From: Algicola sp.
GTDB lineage: Bacteria; Bacteroidota; Bacteroidia; Flavobacteriales; Flavobacteriaceae
DNA: 47,500 nucleotides
Assembly: GCA_018222915.1 (NCBI GenBank)
Contig: JAAEZI010000012.1
Location: forward strand, 34,591 to 82,090
Reading direction: 5' to 3'
A program made the translations under genes and the position numbers. The notes beneath the pieces were generated by a model that worked only from the letters and a program-made list of their open reading frames with translations, searched no databases and was not told the origin of the DNA. How positions within the stretch are numbered: position 1 is the first letter of the stretch; the number at the start of each line of letters is the position of its first letter. Positions 42,114-47,500 of this stretch are shown piece by piece.

Positions 42114-43715
42114 ATGCCAACCGATTATATTTCCTTTAGGGACACTAATTATTTTTCTGAATTAATTTGCGATTATCTCGATCAAAATGAGGCTTTAGCG
42201 CCTTTTTATAATCGATTCCCAAAGCTTGATAATTTTGAATCCCAGATTGAGGAAAAGGCATCTCAATTTTCGCTAGAATCAAGACAAGTTTTAGTACAGT
42301 CTTTACATGCACAATACAAGGAAATTAGTATTTCTGATGCGACTAAGCTGCATATTGATTCATTAGGGGAGTCCAACACGTTCACGGTAACTACAGGACA
42401 CCAATTGAACCTTTTTACAGGACCGCTTTATTTTTTTTACAAAATCATTTCCACAATCAATTTGTGTGAGCAGTTGAAAACAACTTACCCAAGTTATAAT
42501 TTTGTGCCCATGTATTGGATGGCCACAGAAGATCATGATTTTGAGGAGATTAATTATTTTAATTTTCGTGGACAAAAAGTGCAATGGGATAGAGACGCTT
42601 CAGGTGCTGTGGGAGCCTTAAATTTAGACGGTTTAGATCAAGTCTATCAGGCATTTGCTAAACAGTTGAATACGACCACCAATGCTTCTGAACTCAAAGA
42701 ATTATTTCAAAAAGCTTATGTAGAGCATGGTAATTTAACTGGTGCCATGCGTTATTTGGTCAACGAATTGTTCGCAGCGTACGGATTGGTGATAGTGGAT
42801 GGTAATGATGCTCATTTGAAGCGTTTATTTGTGTCTTATATGGAGGAAGAATTAGTGGCGCAAACGTCTTATGATGAGGTCTCTCAATCTAACACTGAAT
42901 TAAATGCTTTAGACGGAAATTATAAAATTCAAGTGAATCCAAGGAAAATTAACTTGTTTTACATCACAGAAGGCATAAGAGAGCGTATTGTTGAGATTGA
43001 TGGTCTGTATCAGGTCCTAAATACCGACATTACTTGGAACGAAAATGACATTAAAAGAGAACTTTCGGAGCACCCAGAACGCTTCAGTCCGAATGTGATT
43101 ATGCGACCCTTATTTCAGGAAGTCATCTTGCCAAATTTATGTTATATAGGTGGAGGCGGTGAATTGGCCTATTGGTTGCAACTTAAGTCGAACTTTGAAT
43201 CACAAAACGTGGTTTTTCCAATGTTATTACTTCGGAATTCTGTCTTGTTAATAACTGATAAACAAAAGGAAAAATTAGATAAATTGGGAGTAAGCGTCAG
43301 GGACTTGTTTTTGAAGCAAAGTGAACTAAGTTCGAAAGTTACAAAGCAAATTTCAGATATTTCAATAGATTTTACACCTCAAAAAGAGCATTTGAAGCAA
43401 CAGTTTAAAGATTTGTACGAGCTGGCAAATCAAACGGATAAGTCTTTTCTCGGAGCAGTTGCCGCACAAGAACGCAAACAAATTAAAGGGTTGGAGCATC
43501 TTGAAAAACGCTTGTTGAAAGCACAAAAACGAAAACTGAAAGACCATTTAGAACGCGTCACTGAGATTCAAGATATGTTATTCCCAAATCAAAGTTTACA
43601 AGAACGTCAAATGAATTTTTCGGAATTCTATCTAGAGTACGGAAGCTCAATTATTGAGAGATTAGTTAAAGAGTTAGAACCTTTAAAAGGGACGTTCTCC
43701 ATTATCACATTATAA
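42114..43715 (+). CDS. bshC: Bacillithiol biosynthesis cysteine-adding enzyme BshC
   Basis: A 533-aa enzyme adding Cys to glucosamine-malate in the last step of bacillithiol synthesis, the low-molecular-weight thiol of Bacillota and many Bacteroidota. Conserved segments: TVTTGHQLNLFTGPLYFFYK near residue 90, FVPMYWMATEDHDFEEI near 127, SPNVIMRPLFQEVILPNLCY near 325 and the GGGELAYWLQLK motif. The C-terminal half contains the long coiled coil of the family (KQQFKDLYELANQ to the HLEKRLLKAQKRKLKDHLER helix). bshA and bshB are not in the window. A TATCTTTA box about 35 nt upstream is a possible -7 element. Confidence 0.96.
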   Translation: MPTDYISFRDTNYFSELICDYLDQNEALAPFYNRFPKLDNFESQIEEKASQFSLESRQVLVQSLHAQYKEISISDATKLHIDSLGESNTFTVTTGHQLNLFTGPLYFFYKIISTINLCEQLKTTYPSYNFVPMYWMATEDHDFEEINYFNFRGQKVQWDRDASGAVGALNLDGLDQVYQAFAKQLNTTTNASELKELFQKAYVEHGNLTGAMRYLVNELFAAYGLVIVDGNDAHLKRLFVSYMEEELVAQTSYDEVSQSNTELNALDGNYKIQVNPRKINLFYITEGIRERIVEIDGLYQVLNTDITWNENDIKRELSEHPERFSPNVIMRPLFQEVILPNLCYIGGGGELAYWLQLKSNFESQNVVFPMLLLRNSVLLITDKQKEKLDKLGVSVRDLFLKQSELSSKVTKQISDISIDFTPQKEHLKQQFKDLYELANQTDKSFLGAVAAQERKQIKGLEHLEKRLLKAQKRKLKDHLERVTEIQDMLFPNQSLQERQMNFSEFYLEYGSSIIERLVKELEPLKGTFSIITL

Positions 43716-43716
43716 A

Positions 43717-43747
43717 AAAAAGCAAATCGAAAGGATTTGCTTTTCTT
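43717..43747. terminator. Bidirectional terminator after bshC
   Basis: Perfect 11-bp stem AAAAGCAAATC / GATTTGCTTTT (43719-43729 and 43735-43745) with a GAAAG loop. It lies directly after the bshC stop and 15 nt from the convergent T9SS gene's stop. Confidence 0.85.
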
Positions 43748-43761
43748 CAATTTTAAAACAT

Positions 43762-44985
43762 TTATTTTTTTATAAATTTTAAAGTCTTATAGTGATTTAT
43801 TTTTAAGAGATAAACACCTTTTTCTAGATGATTAACAGGAATTTGAGAGTATTGTGATATCATTCCTGAGCTAACTTCTTTTCCCAACAGATTGTAAATT
43901 TTATAATTTTCTGTTGTATTAAAATTTGAAATGGAGAGGTTAGAAAGTACTGGATTTGGTGATATGAACGGATGATTTACACGTTCTACATGATTTAAAT
44001 GCAATGAGTTTTCGGTGATGGCTACATTAAAAAACAAGTCTCTTTCTTGGTAAGTGATGTTGGATATAAAAGCGTTTCCTCCATTGTAAGTGTCTTGTAG
44101 ATAAACCGCTATAATTAAATTGCCAACTCCAGTATGAAATGTGTATTGCGAGTTGGTAGCTACTTCAAAGTCATTTACGAGATTAATCCTAAATAAACCG
44201 CCTGGCCAATTTTGAATTTCAGGGAGGCTTTGCGAATACATAGGCGTGCCAGAAATGGTGTTACCTGCATAGATATCTAAATTCCCTGCAGGAATATTCC
44301 CAGAACTTAAATTAATTTCAATGTAGTTGAGAATACCATTACATGACGAGGTAAAACTTTGGCCAACCATCAAATTATTGGCTGGATTTGCAATGCCATT
44401 AGGCGAAGGAGCTATTGGCGTATTACTAATATTGCACAATGGATTTATGCCCATTAGAGTGATGTCATCTAAAAGCCAATCATCTTCAAATTCATCAATA
44501 TGTACAAAAGCAATATAGATTTGTTGTCCATCATAATCAGAGAGATCTACAATAGATTCTTCGTAATTCGATGTGTTGAAATCGGTATAGGTTGTTACAG
44601 TAGTGAAACTGGCATGGTCTGTTTGTGAACTCGTTGATATCCTTACATCGTATTGAGATGCATAGAAAGTTCCGTAGGTTTCTTTTGAAAAAAATCGTAA
44701 TTCTGAATCTGATACGTTGGATAGATCAATAAGTGGTGTAACTAACCAATCTTCGGCTACGCCAATATCAACATTTGAAAAGCGACTAAAGGCGTGCGCA
44801 TTGCTTTGACTGTCTATGACCTTTATCCAATCGTTTGCAGTTCCAATATTATCAATACCTCTAAAACTTATCCAGCCTTCTGGAGGAAATGAAGCGCCTT
44901 CAAAATTTTCATTGAGTATGGTGTTTTGTGCTTGTAAACCTAAACCTAAAACAAGGAAAAGGCTATATGTCATGAAAGTTTTCAT
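43762..44985 (-). CDS. T9SS-sorted choice-of-anchor J / MAM-like protein
   Basis: A 407-aa exported protein. The ATG at 44985 gives signal peptide MTYSLFLVLGLGLQAQ; the longer frame reads through the terminator upstream. Residues about 20-170 form a jelly-roll domain of the cleaved-adhesin/choice-of-anchor J type (NENFEGASFPPEGW, DWLVTPLIDLSN, YIAFVHIDEFEDDWLLDDIT). Residues about 175-320 form a second beta-rich domain. The end is a type A T9SS domain (SPNPVLSNLSISNF, YKIYNLLGKEV, GVYLLKINHYKTLKFIKK). It lies just downstream of the aerolysin-like lipoprotein gene but a strong terminator separates them, so expression may depend on read-through or its own promoter. Confidence 0.85.
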   Translation of the reverse strand: MKTFMTYSLFLVLGLGLQAQNTILNENFEGASFPPEGWISFRGIDNIGTANDWIKVIDSQSNAHAFSRFSNVDIGVAEDWLVTPLIDLSNVSDSELRFFSKETYGTFYASQYDVRISTSSQTDHASFTTVTTYTDFNTSNYEESIVDLSDYDGQQIYIAFVHIDEFEDDWLLDDITLMGINPLCNISNTPIAPSPNGIANPANNLMVGQSFTSSCNGILNYIEINLSSGNIPAGNLDIYAGNTISGTPMYSQSLPEIQNWPGGLFRINLVNDFEVATNSQYTFHTGVGNLIIAVYLQDTYNGGNAFISNITYQERDLFFNVAITENSLHLNHVERVNHPFISPNPVLSNLSISNFNTTENYKIYNLLGKEVSSGMISQYSQIPVNHLEKGVYLLKINHYKTLKFIKK

Positions 44986-45001
44986 AATCTTCTGTGGTTT
45001 C

Positions 45002-45036
45002 AAAAAGCAAGTGCGTGAAAATCGCACTTGCTTTTT
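45002..45036. terminator. Terminator between the aerolysin-like and T9SS genes
   Basis: Perfect 14-bp stem AAAAAGCAAGTGCG / CGCACTTGCTTTTT (45002-45015 and 45023-45036) with a 7-nt loop. It begins 6 nt after the lipoprotein stop. Confidence 0.9.
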
Positions 45037-45042
45037 AACATA

Positions 45043-46710
45043 TTAATTACAATTTGCTGGAACGTCTTGGACATTACTTTCAGATTTAACGATTTTGTCT
45101 AAGGTTATGGTCCCTTTAAGTGTCACGACGATTGAGTTTGGTTCAATATCAGTAATAACACCAGTAAAATTTGTTAAATAGAACAAGGTTCTGATCTCAT
45201 TACCCGTAAGTGGTTGTCCGTTATCTGTGCCTTCTACACGTAAACGTTGTACAAAATTCACTTTAGTTTCAGGATAAAATTGTTGTACATCGTAAACTAA
45301 AGAGGCACTTCCAGAAGGTACAATGACTTCTCGCGAGGTATAAAGTGATATCTGAGTTGTGTTGTTTTCAACTTGCCAGCTGCTACTTGTTTCTGTTGCG
45401 GACCATGAATGCGAATAGGTTGACTCCAAACTGGCATTTACAGTGGTGCCAACGCCAAAAAGTTCTGCTGAAAATTCTACGTTTACTCCAGCCGTAACAC
45501 TGATGTCATTGGAAGTGCTCATAGATAGCGATTCTTCGAGACCAGCAGTAGTGGTTAAGGTTTCTGTGATTTCAGAATTCACGGTTTGCGTCAAGGAGCC
45601 ACTTCCGCAATTGGTTAAGACACTATTGTATTGAATGCCAAATTCTGGTTTTGGCAGTACTGGTGCTAAAAACGAGGTGCCGATTGTGGTAACATTCCAT
45701 TCGATACCAATTGATACCACTCGCCAAAATCTCTCTTCAGATTGATTAGCATTCACCATTGGGTCTACCGTTAGTCCATACTCTTCAACTTGTTTTATAG
45801 CTAATCCATTGGGTCCAGCACCTAATGATGTGATAATATAAGTGTCATTTTCGGCTTGCTCAAAACGAAACTTAAATGAATTATAATCAGATAAATTTTG
45901 AATGACAGTCAATGAGGTATTGTTAGATAACACTGGAGCATTATGAATTGCGAAAGGAATGGTATTAATAAATACTGGTGCGACCTTTATATAGCGTAAT
46001 GATGCTGTATGACGAATGGCAAAGGTGTTGACTTCACCGGGAATTGGAATAAAGGTAAATCCACGATCTGGTTCATTTCCGTTGAATTCTGTATTGTTCG
46101 CCGTAATAACGTCATTATAGGTTGTTCCTGGTAGGTGTCTCCACGCAAAACTATTTCCACTGCCGTCGGCATTCATACGTTGTATGTAATAGGAGCTGTT
46201 TTGATTAAAACTTAAAGTTTGGTTCTCAGGTGTTTCCGAAAGCGTTGTTGCATTCGCAGTCCTGACATTAGGATTAGACTGTAAAGAATATGTGAACGCT
46301 GGTTCAGTAAAAATGGTGGTCCCATTTTCATCTTTGTATTCGGCTGAAACTTGCACACCACTGGTCAGTTCAGTCTTGGCAGCATCACTAAGGCCTTCCA
46401 AAGGAATTTTGAGTTGTCCCATAAACGTATGTTCTTCAATAGGTACTGTTTCTGAAAAATCACCAGAATTAGCGAGAATAGTGAGTGAAACTTGAGTAGG
46501 CTTATAACCTTTACGTACTAAAGGTCTTGCGTTCAAGATAAGTCCTATTTCGCCAGCAAAGGATTCAAAGTCTTCCTCAGTTATTTGTCCAGGGGATTCT
46601 ATGAGCTCGCTGTTACCTGGGTTTTGAGGGTCTGAAGTTGGCTCTTCTTTTGAACAAGAGATCATGAAGTTAATAGTTACAAGAAACAAGATCGTTTTAA
46701 AAGATTTCAT
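45043..46710 (-). CDS. Lipoprotein with beta-trefoil-like and aerolysin-like pore-forming domain (cassette B)
   Basis: A 555-aa envelope protein. The ATG at 46710 gives signal SFKTILFLVTINFMISC (Cys19, followed by SKEEP, surface-export-like). Residues about 40-150 are an unrecognised beta domain. Residues about 160-335 look like a beta-trefoil of ricin/fascin type (TLSFNQNSSYYIQRMN, FAIRHTASLRYIKVA, YIITSLGAGPNGLAIK, ERFWRV). Residues about 365-545 have the hallmark of aerolysin/ETX/natterin-type beta pore formers: long Ser/Thr-rich amphipathic strands (LTTTAGLEESLSMSTSN, ISVTAGVNVEFSAELFGVGT, YSHSWSATETSSSWQVE) followed by EVIVPSGSASLVYDVQQF. Two late Cys (368 and 554) may pair. Regulated by the shared leader and the neighbouring regulator. 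Confidence 0.72.
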   Translation of the reverse strand: MKSFKTILFLVTINFMISCSKEEPTSDPQNPGNSELIESPGQITEEDFESFAGEIGLILNARPLVRKGYKPTQVSLTILANSGDFSETVPIEEHTFMGQLKIPLEGLSDAAKTELTSGVQVSAEYKDENGTTIFTEPAFTYSLQSNPNVRTANATTLSETPENQTLSFNQNSSYYIQRMNADGSGNSFAWRHLPGTTYNDVITANNTEFNGNEPDRGFTFIPIPGEVNTFAIRHTASLRYIKVAPVFINTIPFAIHNAPVLSNNTSLTVIQNLSDYNSFKFRFEQAENDTYIITSLGAGPNGLAIKQVEEYGLTVDPMVNANQSEERFWRVVSIGIEWNVTTIGTSFLAPVLPKPEFGIQYNSVLTNCGSGSLTQTVNSEITETLTTTAGLEESLSMSTSNDISVTAGVNVEFSAELFGVGTTVNASLESTYSHSWSATETSSSWQVENNTTQISLYTSREVIVPSGSASLVYDVQQFYPETKVNFVQRLRVEGTDNGQPLTGNEIRTLFYLTNFTGVITDIEPNSIVVTLKGTITLDKIVKSESNVQDVPANCN

Positions 46711-46824
46711 AATACATTGATTTTTGTGGTTTATTATATCGTTTTGTGTGTGACTTGCCCGAAGAATGTCTGCAGTCTTTTCGAACAAGCACACCACAAA
46801 AACGGTTGTTGTCAAACTAATGAC
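46711..46824 (-). ncRNA. Candidate structured 5' leader, copy B
   Basis: Same plan as copy A. The closing helix pairs UUUUUGUGGU (46793-46802) with ACCACAAAAA (46721-46730), ending 10 nt before the AUG. The inner hairpin is CUUG...CAAG (46754-46789) with inner stem CGAA-AA-GA / UCUUCG around CUGCAGACAU. Here GUGUG and CACAC can extend the hairpin base. The stem sequence differs from copy A while pairing is kept, and the decamer is identical. Confidence 0.55.
46811..46824. promoter_or_regulatory. GTCATTAGTTTGAC palindrome at the expected transcript start (B)
   Basis: Imperfect dyad GTCA-N6-TGAC, 4 nt after the -7 box. It has the same position and sequence (13 of 14 bases) as at 33533-33546. 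Confidence 0.45.
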
Positions 46825-46828
46825 GCAA

Positions 46829-46859
46829 CAAACATATGTGACTGATTATCAGTATCAAA
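46829..46859 (-). promoter_or_regulatory. Promoter of the aerolysin-like lipoprotein (B)
   Basis: On the minus strand, TTTG (46856-46859), 19-nt spacer, TATGTTTG (46829-46836). The predicted start is near 46823, giving a leader of about 113 nt. Confidence 0.7.
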
Positions 46860-46868
46860 AAAAGGCTT

Positions 46869-46886
46869 GGGTACAAAAGGGGTACA
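46869..46886. promoter_or_regulatory. GGGTACA-N4-GGGTACA direct repeat (B)
   Basis: Two half-sites (46869-46875 and 46880-46886) with an 11-bp period, ending 9 bp upstream of the -33 TTTG. It is related to GTGGACA of sites A and C by two base changes (G-K-G-K-ACA) and lies in the same position relative to the promoter. Confidence 0.5.
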
Positions 46887-46888
46887 TA

Positions 46889-46918
46889 AAAAAACACCTG
46901 TGTTTACAGGTGTTTTAA
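46889..46918. terminator. Terminator after the second LuxR-type regulator gene
   Basis: Perfect 11-bp stem AAAACACCTGT / ACAGGTGTTTT (46891-46901 and 46906-46916) with a GTTT loop. It lies 27 nt after the regulator stop and separates it from the lipoprotein B promoter. Confidence 0.88.
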
Positions 46919-46943
46919 AAGGTTTTAGTTTTATGTTTTTTGT

Positions 46944-47500
46944 CTAAATGGCAATCACAATTGCTTCTAAAGAGTCATTAGAATTGATGCCCATTTTCTT
47001 ACGAAGTGGTTGTCTGGCTTTTTTAATACCATCACTAGAGATATTCAAAATATTGGCGATCTCTTTGGAGGACAAGTTCATTTTTAATAAAGCCATTAAG
47101 CGCAAATCATTAGGCGTAATATTAGGATATTTTTTTTGTGCATTGGCATTGAAATCTTTATGGACTTCTTCAAAATATTTCCTGAAATTTTCCCAATTAT
47201 TATCATCTTGTAGATCAAAATTAATGGTCTGTATCAACATTTGATATCCAGGATCGGCATTGGTATCGGCTTTGAAGACTTTAGCTTTTTCTTTTAAATC
47301 GTTAAGAACTTCATTTTTCTTGGCTAGATGTAAGGCGTGCGTTGTTAATTCTTTGGTTTTATATTCAAGATCTTTATTTAAGTTTTCTCTGATGACTTTA
47401 TTTTTCTTCATCTTTTGTCTGATGGCATAAAACAGCAATGAGGCTATGATAAGAAGACTAAGAATAGCAATTATTAGAATGTTGTTGCGAAGCTTTCCTG
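46944..47500 (-). CDS. TPR / transmembrane / LuxR-HTH regulator, partial (cassette B)
   Basis: The C-terminal 184 residues of a paralogue of the 33662-35530 regulator; the N-terminal part lies beyond the window end and the frame stays open to 47500. Seen: a transmembrane helix (NNILIIAILSLLIIASLLFY), the linker KELTTHALHLAKKNEVLNDL, and an HTH with DLRLMALLKMNLSSKEIANI identical to its paralogue. The recognition region reads KKARQPLRKKM where the paralogue has KKARYRLRKKL: Tyr-Arg is replaced by Gln-Pro. Its own terminator follows and then the promoter of the aerolysin-like lipoprotein gene, its probable target. Confidence 0.85.
   Translation of the reverse strand, partial: GKLRNNILIIAILSLLIIASLLFYAIRQKMKKNKVIRENLNKDLEYKTKELTTHALHLAKKNEVLNDLKEKAKVFKADTNADPGYQMLIQTINFDLQDDNNWENFRKYFEEVHKDFNANAQKKYPNITPNDLRLMALLKMNLSSKEIANILNISSDGIKKARQPLRKKMGINSNDSLEAIVIAI

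Noticed and set aside
44986..45001. AAACCACA before the T9SS gene as a third copy of the leader's 3' arm
   Set aside because: The 8-mer matches, but there is no complementary upstream arm, decamer or shared promoter. It is most likely chance.

Overview
The window looks like chromosome of a marine-type member of the Flavobacteriaceae (phylum Bacteroidota); the genus cannot be fixed from what I can read. Evidence: AT-rich DNA; Bacteroidota-type promoters (TTTG, about 20 nt, TAnnTTTG) in place of Shine-Dalgarno signals; type IX secretion (T9SS) C-terminal sorting domains; many lipoproteins whose Cys is followed by acidic residues; a TonB receptor of the outer-membrane beta-barrel family; a bacillithiol gene (bshC); the rpmB-rpmG-DUF4295 ribosomal cluster; and large TPR-membrane-LuxR regulators. 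No rRNA, tRNA, CRISPR array, IS element or prophage was seen.

Region 1 (1-12 kb) is mostly housekeeping on the minus strand: a partial membrane protein, a RhlE-like DEAD-box helicase, an NTF2-like secreted protein, an MFS transporter, a Crp/Fnr regulator, a double-META lipoprotein and htpG. A FabH-like ketosynthase follows on the plus strand, then a TonB-dependent receptor-like protein. The htpG upstream region carries a sigma-54-like promoter with a TGTCA doublet.

Region 2 (12-32 kb) is core metabolism and information processing: a CoA-binding protein, a sodium:solute symporter, a T9SS-exported Asp-box protein, recR followed by a GT2 glycosyltransferase that starts with TTG, a 2-oxo-acid dehydrogenase E2, a three-gene sigma-factor operon, an exonuclease-FAH-HPt-CinA operon, the L28-L33-bL38-like cluster, ftsY, an SRPBCC protein, an amidase, a serine hydrolase lipoprotein, an FN3 lipoprotein and rimO.

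Region 3 (32-47.5 kb) is the accessory and most interesting part. Two paralogous TPR/LuxR regulators (one intact, one cut by the window end) each lie just upstream of an unrelated surface-type lipoprotein gene: a cadherin-like protein at 32484-33437, and a beta-trefoil-like plus aerolysin-like protein at 45043-46710. The two lipoprotein genes share the same promoter and leader layout: paired half-sites repeated every 11 bp, an 8-9 bp gap, TTTG-N19/20-TAnnTTTG, a GTCATTARTTTGAC palindrome at the expected transcript start, and then a leader able to form a long-range helix whose 3' arm ends about 10 nt before the ATG. Inside that helix is a hairpin whose stem differs in sequence but stays self-complementary, around an invariant ATGTCTGCAG decamer (plus-strand reading). 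The same 11-bp repeats lie upstream of a third, divergent operon (35990-39432: T9SS protein, outer-membrane barrel, tail-fibre-like protein), next to a decayed third regulator copy. I read this as a small regulon of cell-surface proteins driven by membrane TPR-LuxR regulators, with a candidate undescribed leader RNA. M14 peptidase and bshC genes lie between the cassettes.
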